Source: Thauera carbonicopians (GTDB lineage: Bacteria; Pseudomonadota; Gammaproteobacteria; Burkholderiales; Rhodocyclaceae). From it: DNA of 64,000 bases. The notes under the pieces are model-generated. The model was not told where the DNA came from. It saw nothing but the letters and a program-made list of their open reading frames with translations, and searched no databases. A program made the position numbers and the translations under genes. Below, in pieces: positions 57,298-64,000 of this stretch. Numbering within the stretch: position 1 is the first letter of the stretch; every line of letters begins with the position of its first letter. The stretch covers positions 186,001-250,000 of the forward strand of contig NZ_JANUXN010000003.1 in NCBI RefSeq assembly GCF_025699485.1, given 5' to 3'.

Positions 57298-59229
57298 GTG
57301 ATCAGTCTCCGCAATCTGCGCCTCGCACGCGGCGCCAAGGTCCTCGTCGAAGGGGCCACGCTGCAGATCCATCCCGGCTGGAAAGTCGGCCTGACCGGCG
57401 CCAACGGCAGCGGCAAATCCAGCCTGTTCGCCATGCTGCGCGACCAGCTCCACCCCGACCAGGGCGACCTCGAGATGCCGCCGGGCTGGGTGATCGCCCA
57501 CGTCGCGCAGGAAACCCCCGGCCTGGCGCGGCCCGCGATAGACTACGTGCTCGACGGCGACGCCGAATTGCGCGCCATCGAAGCCGAGCTGGCCGCAGCC
57601 GAAGCCAGCCACGACGGCGGCCGCATCGGTGAACTGCACGCCCGGCTGCACGAGATCGGCGGCTATGCGGCGCGTTCGCGCGCAGCGGCGCTGCTTGATG
57701 GCCTGGGCTTCCTGCAGTCGGACATCGAGCGCCCGGTGGCGGATTTTTCCGGCGGCTGGCGGATGCGGCTGAACCTGGCGCAGGCGCTGATGTGCCGCTC
57801 CGACCTGCTGCTGCTGGACGAGCCGACCAACCACCTCGACCTCGACGCGGTGATCTGGCTCGAAGCCTGGCTGCGCGACTATCGCGGCACCTTGCTGCTG
57901 ATCTCGCACGACCGCGAGTTCCTCGATGCCTGCACCACCCACATCGCCCACATCGAGCAGCAGCGCCTGGCGCTGTACTCCGGCGGCTATTCCGACTTCG
58001 AGCGCCAGCGCGGCGAGCGCCTGCTGCAGCAGCAGGCGATGTTCGACAAGCAGCAGCGCGAGATCGCGCACATGGAGGACTACATCCGCCGCTTCCGCGC
58101 CAAGGCCACCAAGGCGCGCCAGGCGCAGAGCCGGATCAAGGCGCTGGAGCGGATGGAGCGCATCGCCGCCGCCCACGTCGATACGCCCTTCAGCTTCGCC
58201 TTCCGTGATGCCCCGCCGGCGCCCGATCCCTTGCTGCAGATCGAGGACGGCGCGGTCGGCTACGGCGAGCGCATGGTGCTGGAGCGGATATTGCTGACCC
58301 TGCGCCCCGGCGAGCGCGTCGGCCTGCTCGGGCGCAACGGCGCCGGCAAATCGACGCTGATCAAGCTGCTGGCCGGCGAACTGCCGCTGGCCGCCGGACG
58401 CAGGCTGGAAGGCAAGGGCTTGGCGACCGGCTACTTCGCCCAGCACCAGCTCGAAACCCTGCGCCCGGACGAATCCGCGCTGCAGCACATGATGCGGCTC
58501 GACCCACAGACGCGAGAGCAGGAGCTGCGCGACTACCTCGGCGGCTTCGATTTCCGCGGAGATGGTGTGGGCGGCACTTCCACGCCGGCGACCACGCCCT
58601 GCGGTCCGTTTTCGGGCGGCGAGAAGTCGCGCCTGGCGCTGGCCTTGCTCATCTGGCGGCGGCCCAACCTGCTGCTGCTGGACGAGCCGACTAATCACCT
58701 CGACCTGGAAATGCGCCACGCGCTGACGATGGCGCTGCAGGACTACGAAGGCGCGATGGTGCTGGTGTCGCACGATCGCGCGCTGCTGCGCGCCACCTGC
58801 GATCGCTTCCTGCTGGTCGATGGCGGTCGCATCCAGCTTTTCGACGGCGACCTCGACGACTACCGCGACTGGCTCGCCAGCCGCCGCGCCGAGCTTGCCG
58901 CCGCGGCCTCGGATCCCGGCCAGGCCGCCGACAAGGCCGCGCGCAAGGCCGACCGCGCCCAGGCCGCGGCTGAACGCCAGGCGCGGCTGGCGGCGCGCCG
59001 GCCGCTGGCGAAGGAGATCGAGCAGATCGACAAGCGCCTGGCGGCATGGAACAAGGAAAAAACCGAGCTCGACGAGCGCCTGGCCGATCCGACGCTATAC
59101 ACCGGACCGCAGGCCGGCGAGGTGCCTGCACTCAACAAACGCCAGGCAGAGCTGGCGGAGCGTATCGAGGAAGCCGAGCTGCGCTGGCTGGAACTGCACG
59201 AGGCGCTGGAAGGAATTCCGGCCGACTGA
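57298..59229 (+). CDS. ABC-F ATPase, YheS-like
   Basis: This 643-residue protein has two ABC domains and no TM segment. The first has Walker A GANGSGKSS and LLLDEPTNHLDLDAVIWLEAWL; the second has GRNGAGKST and FSGGEKSRLALALL. The ABC-F linker (FRAKATKARQAQSRIKALE) and a charged C-terminal arm are present. Length and start (ISLRNLRLARGAKVLVEGA) fit YheS (637). ABC-F proteins act on ribosomes. The start is a GTG; the upstream frame has no ATG consistent with the family N-terminus. Confidence 0.88.
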   Translation: MISLRNLRLARGAKVLVEGATLQIHPGWKVGLTGANGSGKSSLFAMLRDQLHPDQGDLEMPPGWVIAHVAQETPGLARPAIDYVLDGDAELRAIEAELAAAEASHDGGRIGELHARLHEIGGYAARSRAAALLDGLGFLQSDIERPVADFSGGWRMRLNLAQALMCRSDLLLLDEPTNHLDLDAVIWLEAWLRDYRGTLLLISHDREFLDACTTHIAHIEQQRLALYSGGYSDFERQRGERLLQQQAMFDKQQREIAHMEDYIRRFRAKATKARQAQSRIKALERMERIAAAHVDTPFSFAFRDAPPAPDPLLQIEDGAVGYGERMVLERILLTLRPGERVGLLGRNGAGKSTLIKLLAGELPLAAGRRLEGKGLATGYFAQHQLETLRPDESALQHMMRLDPQTREQELRDYLGGFDFRGDGVGGTSTPATTPCGPFSGGEKSRLALALLIWRRPNLLLLDEPTNHLDLEMRHALTMALQDYEGAMVLVSHDRALLRATCDRFLLVDGGRIQLFDGDLDDYRDWLASRRAELAAAASDPGQAADKAARKADRAQAAAERQARLAARRPLAKEIEQIDKRLAAWNKEKTELDERLADPTLYTGPQAGEVPALNKRQAELAERIEEAELRWLELHEALEGIPAD

Positions 59230-59260
59230 GTCGTGCTGAGAGCCCCTGTTTTACGTACAA

Positions 59261-59344
59261 ACGACTTTAGCGCGACAGCCGCGTTTGGAGCGGCAACACG
59301 ACCGTTTTCGCAGCTCGGCGCCCCCCGGCTAAAGCCATTCCGAC
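59261..59344. repeat. REP-like palindrome, copy 2
   Basis: This diverged copy of the element at 4261-4350 keeps the core (TTTGGAGC-GCAACA, CCGT-TTCGC-GCT, GGCGCCCC) and the flanking CGACTTTAGC / GCTAAAGCC arms. It again lies between convergent genes, ABC-F and HD-GYP. Confidence 0.65.
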
Positions 59345-59374
59345 GGATACGGGGTTCCCGGTGTGGGGCGCCCT

Positions 59375-60571
59375 CTATTCCGGCAGCCAGCGCGCCGGGT
59401 CGATGCCCCAGGCGGCGAAGTCCTCGTGGGCGACGATGCAGTCCTGCGAACGGCGCAGATCGATGGTTTCGGGCGGCAGGTAGTGGCCGCGGGTATGGAA
59501 GATGACTTTCACCACCGGCTGCATCATCTGGTCCTCGTTCTGCGACTGCACGACCGCCAGGCGCTGGCTTTCGAGCAGTACCAGCGAGCCGGTGGGGTAG
59601 ATGCCGACGCTGCGGATGAAGGCATGCACCAGCTCCGGCTTGAAGTGGAACTTGCTCCATTCGAGCAGCTTGCGCAGCGCCTCGGTGGGCGGCATGCCCT
59701 TGCGGTAGACGCGGTTCGAGGTGAGCGCGTCATAGACGTCGACGATCGCCCCCATCTGGCCGTACAGGCTGATCTCCCCGCCCTTGAGCTTGTTCGGATA
59801 GCCGGTGCCGTCGAAGCGCTCGTGGTGTTGTGCGGCGACGTCCAGCGCGATGTCGCTGATGCCGGGCGTGTCCTGCAGGATGATCTTGCTCTGCACGACG
59901 TGGTTCTTCATCTTGACGAACTCGGCGTCGGTGAGCTTGGCAGGCTTGTTGAGGATTTCGTCCGGCACCTTGGCCTTGCCGACGTCGTGCAGCAGGGCGC
60001 CGATGGCGATCTCGCGGATGATCTCGCGCGGCTGGTCGAGCGCGCGGGCGAACGCGACCATCAGCGCGCATACCGATACCGAGTGCTGGAAAGTGTATTC
60101 GTCGTGGTCCTTGAGCCGCGCCAGCGGCAGCAGGGCGTCCTGCCGGCTGAAGATCGAATCGACCATGCGTGCGACCAGCGGCTCGATCTGCTCCATCTCG
60201 ATTTGCTTGCCCAGCCGGATGTCGCCCATCATGTTGCGCACGATGAGGTTGGCCTCGCCGTGCAGGCGGCGGGCCTGTTCCAGCGTGTGGCGGGGCGGAC
60301 GCGGAGGGGGCGTGCTGGCGGTAGCGGTGGCGAGGGACTGCACCACCTCGTCGGCCTGGTGCTTTTTCCGTACCGGCGCATCGGCGACGTCGAGCCCGCG
60401 CTCCGTGTCGATCCAGATCTCGGGCACGCCCAGTGCACGTATCTCGGCGACGGTTTTCTCGGTGTCGACGGTGAAGCGGCTGCGTACGAAGTTGTGATCC
60501 ATCCACTCGCAGTTCAGGTCATGGACGTACATGCCTGGACGCAGTTTGTCGATGGGGATGAGTTTGAGCAT
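59375..60571 (-). CDS. HD-GYP c-di-GMP phosphodiesterase with DUF3391
   Basis: This 398-residue protein has an N-terminal DUF3391 domain (LRPGMYVHDLNCEW) and an HD-GYP domain. The HD pair is in LLHDVGKAKVPDEIL (His195-Asp196). The GYP motif is HHERFDGTGYP (249-259). Both metal-site sets look intact, so it should hydrolyse c-di-GMP. It is cytosolic with no receiver domain. With the membrane diguanylate cyclase at 10.6 kb, the window encodes both making and breaking of this messenger, though in separate loci. Confidence 0.92.
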   Translation of the reverse strand: MLKLIPIDKLRPGMYVHDLNCEWMDHNFVRSRFTVDTEKTVAEIRALGVPEIWIDTERGLDVADAPVRKKHQADEVVQSLATATASTPPPRPPRHTLEQARRLHGEANLIVRNMMGDIRLGKQIEMEQIEPLVARMVDSIFSRQDALLPLARLKDHDEYTFQHSVSVCALMVAFARALDQPREIIREIAIGALLHDVGKAKVPDEILNKPAKLTDAEFVKMKNHVVQSKIILQDTPGISDIALDVAAQHHERFDGTGYPNKLKGGEISLYGQMGAIVDVYDALTSNRVYRKGMPPTEALRKLLEWSKFHFKPELVHAFIRSVGIYPTGSLVLLESQRLAVVQSQNEDQMMQPVVKVIFHTRGHYLPPETIDLRRSQDCIVAHEDFAAWGIDPARWLPE

Positions 60572-60754
60572 ATGGAAAGGGGGTGCAGTTTGCCGGGAGT
60601 ATCGGACTTGTCGTCGACATAGGCCAGAGGCACCGGTTCGAAGGCGAGAAGTTGCGCACGCTCCGCCGCATGTGTGCGAAGGGGCGGCTCTTTGGCGTGG
60701 GGCACGGATGCTAGAATCGCCGTTTTGCCAAAATCTTGCCCGCAGGAGCGTACG

Positions 60755-61366
60755 GTGCGTATCGTCTGTCTAGACCTCGAAGGTGTGCTGGTTCCCGAAA
60801 TCTGGATCGAATTCGCCGAGCGCACCGGCATCCCCGAACTGCGCCGCACCACGCGCGACGAGCCGAACTACGACACGCTGATGAAGTACCGCCTCGGCAT
60901 TCTGGCGGAGAAGAAGCTCGGTCTGCCCGACATCCAGGAAGTCATCGCCAGCATGGGGCCGATGGAAGGCGCGCGGCAGTTCCTGGACGAACTGCGCGAC
61001 ACCTACCAGGTCGTGATCCTGTCCGACACCTTCTACGAGTTCGCCAAGCCGCTGATGAAGCAGCTCGGCCTGCCGACGCTGTTCTGCCACAGCCTCGAAG
61101 CCGACGACGAAGGCGTTCTGGTCGACTACCACCTGCGCATGCCCGACCAGAAGCGCGAGGCGGTCAGGCGCTTCAAGGAACTCAACTTCAAGGTCGTCGC
61201 CGCCGGTGATTCATACAACGACACCGCGATGCTGGGCGAAGCCCACGGCGGCATTCTGTTCCACCCGCCGGAAAACGTCGTGCGCGAATTCCCGCAGTAT
61301 CCGGTGGTGCGCGACTACGCTGGCCTGCGCGCCGAGATCGACAAGGCTTTCGCCCGCGCGGGCTGA
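60755..61366 (+). CDS. thrH: ThrH phosphoserine phosphatase/homoserine phosphotransferase
   Basis: This 203-residue HAD-family enzyme is close to Pseudomonas ThrH along its whole length. Motif I is CLDLEGVLVPEIWIEFAE, motif II ILSDTFYEF, and motifs III/IV include KR and AAGDSYNDTAML. ThrH dephosphorylates phosphoserine and can pass the phosphate to homoserine. The start is GTG with CAGGAG 7 bases before it. TAGAAT at 60712-60717 may be its -10 box. Confidence 0.93.
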   Translation: MRIVCLDLEGVLVPEIWIEFAERTGIPELRRTTRDEPNYDTLMKYRLGILAEKKLGLPDIQEVIASMGPMEGARQFLDELRDTYQVVILSDTFYEFAKPLMKQLGLPTLFCHSLEADDEGVLVDYHLRMPDQKREAVRRFKELNFKVVAAGDSYNDTAMLGEAHGGILFHPPENVVREFPQYPVVRDYAGLRAEIDKAFARAG

Positions 61367-61462
61367 GGTTCGCACGCATCGTTCGGCGGGCGCCCGGCGT
61401 GCCCGCTGCGCCGCCGTTCTCCGAGCCGGCGCCTTTCAACTTCTTTTCTGCAGTACCCGACC

Positions 61463-62338
61463 ATGCACCGCGAACGTTTCTATACCCTGTCCGCCTCCTG
61501 CCCCGACCGCACCGGGATCGTCGCCAAGGTGTCGAGTTTCATCGCCGAACACAAGGGCTGGATTCTCGAAACTGCGCTGCATGCCGAACCGGCGCTGGAC
61601 GCCGCCAACCGCGGCCGCTACTTCATGCGCATCGAGATCCGCGCCGATTCGCTGCCCTTCATGCTGAGCGAGTTCCGCGAGCGCTTCCGCCCGATCGCCG
61701 AAGAGCTGCAGATGGAGTGGAAGATCACCGACAGCGCGGTCAAGAAGCGGGTCGTGATCCTGGTCTCGAAGCAGGAGCACTGCCTGTACGACCTGCTAGC
61801 GCGCTGGCAGTCGAAGGAACTGGACATCGAGATTCCCTGCGTGATCTCCAACCACGACACCTTCCGCGGCGTCGTCGAATGGCACGGCATTCCCTTCCAT
61901 CATGTGCCGGTCACGTCCGACAACAAGGCCGCCGCCTACGCCGAAGTGCAGCGCCTGTTCGAGGAAGTGCGCGGCGACACCATGGTGCTGGCCCGCTACA
62001 TGCAGATCCTGTCGCCGGACCTGTGTGCCGCCTACCCGGGCCGCATCATCAACATCCATCACAGCTTCCTGCCCAGCTTCGTCGGCGCCAAGCCTTACCA
62101 CCAGGCCTACGACAAGGGTGTCAAACTGATCGGCGCCACCTGCCACTACGTCACCGCCGACCTGGACCAGGGGCCGATCATCGAGCAGGACGTGATCCGC
62201 ATCGACCACTCCGACGCCGTCGAGGATATGGTCCGCTACGGCAAGGACATCGAAAAGACCGTGCTGGCACGCGGTCTGCGCTACCACCTGGAAGACCGGG
62301 TGCTGGTGCATGGGAACAAGACGATCGTGTTCCGCTGA
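61463..62338 (+). CDS. purU: Formyltetrahydrofolate deformylase PurU
   Basis: This 291-residue enzyme splits 10-formyl-THF into formate and THF. An N-terminal ACT domain (SASCPDRTGIVAKVSSF) is followed by the formyltransferase fold. The catalytic region has NIHHSFLPSFVGAKPYHQAY, then ATCHYVTADLDQGPII with the His and Asp of the family. Length fits PurU (about 285). It lies 96 bp after thrH and probably shares its transcript. Confidence 0.95.
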   Translation: MHRERFYTLSASCPDRTGIVAKVSSFIAEHKGWILETALHAEPALDAANRGRYFMRIEIRADSLPFMLSEFRERFRPIAEELQMEWKITDSAVKKRVVILVSKQEHCLYDLLARWQSKELDIEIPCVISNHDTFRGVVEWHGIPFHHVPVTSDNKAAAYAEVQRLFEEVRGDTMVLARYMQILSPDLCAAYPGRIINIHHSFLPSFVGAKPYHQAYDKGVKLIGATCHYVTADLDQGPIIEQDVIRIDHSDAVEDMVRYGKDIEKTVLARGLRYHLEDRVLVHGNKTIVFR

Positions 62339-62413
62339 GCATTGCGCCGCGAACTTGCTCGGGACGATGGTGACCAAGGCATGAACCGGTCATCTTGCCT
62401 GGAGCATGGAGAA

Positions 62414-62584
62414 ATGAAGAAGCAGAAGCGCCTGAAGCCTCGGAATGCCCTGATTCCGATCCTGTTCAATGACTGCGGGCATGCGGTTCACAAGAACAAG
62501 CGCCGCGAAGAACGCGATCGACGATCGAAGCAGGAAATCGAAAACTATACCCGCGAAAAAGCGGGTATTTTTATTCCGGCATGA
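62414..62584 (+). CDS. 56-codon ORF with internal terminator; ArfA-like candidate
   Basis: A GGAGA precedes the ATG. The product starts MKKQKRLKPRNALIPILF, then HKNKRREERDRRSKQE, and is very basic. The pattern NAL..IL...KNK recalls ArfA, the tmRNA-backup ribosome-rescue factor, but the match is short. An intrinsic terminator lies inside codons 45-54, so transcripts would usually end before the TGA at 62582, giving a non-stop mRNA as known for arfA. A phage- or island-derived small basic protein is the alternative. ArfA identity is inference. Confidence 0.4.
   Translation: MKKQKRLKPRNALIPILFNDCGHAVHKNKRREERDRRSKQEIENYTREKAGIFIPA
62547..62575 (+). terminator. Intrinsic terminator inside a small ORF
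   Basis: ATACCCGC-GAAAAA-GCGGGTAT forms an 8-bp stem followed by TTTTTATT. It ends the thrH-purU direction of transcription but sits within the 56-codon ORF, before its stop codon. Confidence 0.85.
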
Positions 62585-62744
62585 CTCCAGCCCGGTAGCT
62601 CGCTGGACAACGCCGAAGTCCGCTAAAGCAGGCTTATCAAAAATTCAGGCGAATTCAACATATGCCGGTGCTTTCCGAAGCTTGATCCGGTTTCTGTCCT
62701 CGTGGCCTCATGCGGCTCTTGGAAACCGGGGTTTCCGAGGAGTC

Positions 62745-62935
62745 GTCAAGGCAAAAATCAAACTCACCAAGACCGCTGTGGAGTTGGCGCAATCCCAGAC
62801 CAAGACCATCGAACTGCGGGATACGGTGATGTCCAGCTTCCCATGCAAGATACTCCTGCAGGCCGTCCTGTACCGCATGATTGCCGGCGAGCGCCGCAAG
62901 CTCGCCTCGGGCCTGCTCGGGGAGCTGATCGAATA
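62745..62935 (+). pseudogene. Degenerate tyrosine integrase N-terminal fragment
   Basis: The frame reads AKIKLTKTAVELAQSQTK, ELRDTVMSSF, then AGERRKLASGLLGEL. This is the arm-binding N-terminus of phage or island tyrosine integrases (expected KLTK..V, YELRDT..PGF, YRTNAGERRKPA.G..GE). About eight residues are missing where GRKVFMLQYRT is expected, no start codon fits, and homology ends after GEL. It is a remnant of an integrated element. Confidence 0.6.
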
Positions 62936-63082
62936 CTCAGAGATATTCCGCGGCACCATTGACGGTGCATCGGCGTATCCGCGCGAGCCGATCTGGGAGA
63001 CGCTGTGGTTCAATTCGGCAGCGGTCATCGTTGCTGGCAGTAGCGCCATGTCCTTCGCCGAATGTGGCCTGATCTGACCGAG

Positions 63083-63101
63083 GGGGCTTCGGCCCTTTTT
63101 T
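63083..63101 (+). terminator. Intrinsic terminator (TTCG tetraloop)
   Basis: GGGC-TTCG-GCCC followed by six T. It lies just after the degenerate integrase region and may be the original 3' end of a gene of the lost element. Confidence 0.75.
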
Positions 63102-63354
63102 GCTGCGCCCGGCGGTGCAACTCCGGCCCTTACTGGCCTGCATGCTCGCCGTCAAGGGCTGCGTGCGCCCCGCGCGCTTGCGTCCTGGCAGCCGTCTCTG
63201 ACCTCTGGCTGCTTGCGCCGTGCCCCGGAACGGGCGGGTAATTCCGCCCGGCAAGCAGCATCCGTCTACTTCACGGCCGGCCTGTCGCCGGACACGGAGT
63301 TGTGGGAAGCGCAGTTAGGAAACGCCCTTCGCTCCGGTTGGTCGCAAGGGCAGG
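63102..63354. other. Gene-poor remnant sequence
   Basis: No open frame here has a recognisable product or ribosome binding site. The stretch separates two gene fragments and looks like rearranged debris. Confidence 0.5.
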
Positions 63355-63597
63355 GTGCGTGCGGTCATTGTGTCCGAGGTGTTTGAAGAGATAGCGCGGG
63401 GGGAGATTCCTGTACTCATTGGCCGGGCTCCTGAATTCTATGGTCCAGGCAAGACGCAGAGCTTCACGAACGCGCTGGTCATCGAAAAACTCCAGGCCAG
63501 TAAGAAATCGCGCGTGCCGGTGCGCGACCATTCCGGGGATTTGACCGAGGCGCTTATTTGGCTGGATCGATTGCTGGATGGACTCAAGGCCGCTTGA
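63355..63597 (+). pseudogene. NAD-dependent epimerase internal fragment
   Basis: The frame encodes VFEEIARGEIPVLIGRAPEFYGPGKTQSFTNALV. This is the middle of NAD-dependent epimerase/dehydratase-like proteins, in which RA.DFYGPG.. is conserved. The nucleotide-binding N-terminus is missing. After about residue 52 the sequence changes to an unrelated tail ending WLDRLLDGLKAA, so it is a chimeric remnant. Its neighbour on the other strand is an HxlR regulator, a frequent partner of such genes. Confidence 0.55.
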
Positions 63598-63598
63598 T

Positions 63599-63982
63599 CT
63601 AGACCCTGGGCGGGTGCGTACGGCGGCTGGAAGCCTGCCTGATACGGGGAAGATTGATTTCAAGCCAATCCGCAAGTGCGGCGACATGCGCGGCCGCTTC
63701 CTCCCCTAGGGGGGTTAGGTCGTACTCGACGTGCGGTGGGACAACCGGATAGGAGGTCCGGCGGATCAATCCGTCCGCTTCCAGGCGCTGCAGCGTCTGC
63801 GCTAACATTTTCTCGCTGACCCCGCCGGCCTTTCGACGCAGTGCGCTGAAGCGCAAAGTGCCATCGCGCAATGCGATCAGACACAAAACGCCCCACAGGC
63901 TGGTGATGTGGGAAAAAATTTCGCGCGATTCGCAGTTTCCGGGGCCAATGAAGAGATCTCCGCGCCGAACGCGCGAGGTCAA
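63599..63982 (-). CDS. HxlR-family transcriptional regulator
   Basis: This 127-residue winged-helix protein carries the HxlR pattern: a Cys early in GNCESREIF, SLWGVLCLIALRDGTLRFSALRRKAGGVSEKMLAQTLQRLEADGLI-type helices, and the wing RRTSYPVVPPHVEYDLTPLG. HxlR members often sense redox or reactive electrophiles through that Cys and control a nearby reductase or epimerase. The gene looks complete, and its start is near the window edge. Its likely former partner at 63355 is broken. Confidence 0.87.
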   Translation of the reverse strand: MTSRVRRGDLFIGPGNCESREIFSHITSLWGVLCLIALRDGTLRFSALRRKAGGVSEKMLAQTLQRLEADGLIRRTSYPVVPPHVEYDLTPLGEEAAAHVAALADWLEINLPRIRQASSRRTHPPRV

Positions 63983-64000
63983 TGTCCCGTCATCCGAGGT

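Noticed and set aside
62702-63254. Other open frames around the integrase fragment, on both strands
   Set aside because: None has a start signal or a product I recognise beyond the integrase-like segment.

Overview
The window is chromosomal DNA of a G+C-rich proteobacterium. The best fit is a betaproteobacterium of the Rhodocyclales (Thauera/Azoarcus-like). The grounds are very strong GC3 bias, the proteobacterial-type glutamate-cysteine ligase followed by gshB, the DUF2868/DUF3482 pair, a YeeE/rhodanese sulfur cluster, a liv operon and a sigma-54/CoA-transferase module. This assignment is inference from gene content. I recognise no rRNA, tRNA or CRISPR array.

Layout. 0-7.5 kb: a membrane protein and GTPase pair, an EF-hand-like calcium-binding protein, a FabMG-like protein and a NERD-helicase. 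7.5-11.9 kb: a three-gene operon of TonB-dependent receptor, periplasmic binding protein (split by an apparent one-base frameshift) and membrane diguanylate cyclase, which looks like a nutrient- or metal-to-c-di-GMP sensing unit. 12-23.7 kb: RecBCD, with recC separated from recB-recD by yigZ and an oppositely oriented dps; a PHB-depolymerase-like esterase is coupled to recD. 23.8-28.2 kb: LOG protein, DUF488 protein, then a small accessory patch holding a broken ParE-like toxin, an orphan adenine DNA methyltransferase and an unrecognised protein with PIN-like acidic motifs. 28.2-31.5 kb: fused MFS/spermidine synthase, MFS exporter and a small membrane protein.

31.6-36.9 kb is a well-formed sigma-54 regulon: an enhancer-binding protein, three tandem dyads, a consensus -24/-12 promoter, a GntP-type permease and a long CoA-transferase, probably for uptake and activation of a short hydroxy- or keto-acid. 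36.9-39.3 kb: rhodanese, YeeE/YedE sulfur transporter and an overlooked 55-residue membrane protein, in one operon. 39.6-41 kb: GDSL esterase and MgtC-like protein. 41-46 kb: a complete branched-chain amino-acid (liv) ABC transporter. 46.4-51.5 kb: gshA-gshB-apbE-zapG-DUF6279, tightly packed and translationally coupled. 51.6-57.2 kb: OsmC, enoyl-CoA hydratase, LysR regulator, ecotin, DMT transporter, DsbA-fold isomerase and a coiled-coil exported protein. 57.3-62.3 kb: ABC-F ATPase, HD-GYP phosphodiesterase, ThrH and PurU.

The right end (62.4-64 kb) looks like a decayed insertion site. It holds a 56-codon ORF with an intrinsic terminator inside its reading frame (an arfA-like arrangement), a degenerate tyrosine-integrase fragment, a fragment of an NAD-dependent epimerase and an HxlR regulator. 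A REP-like palindrome occurs twice (4.3 and 59.3 kb), each time between convergent genes, and a second repeat type lies at 3.0 kb.
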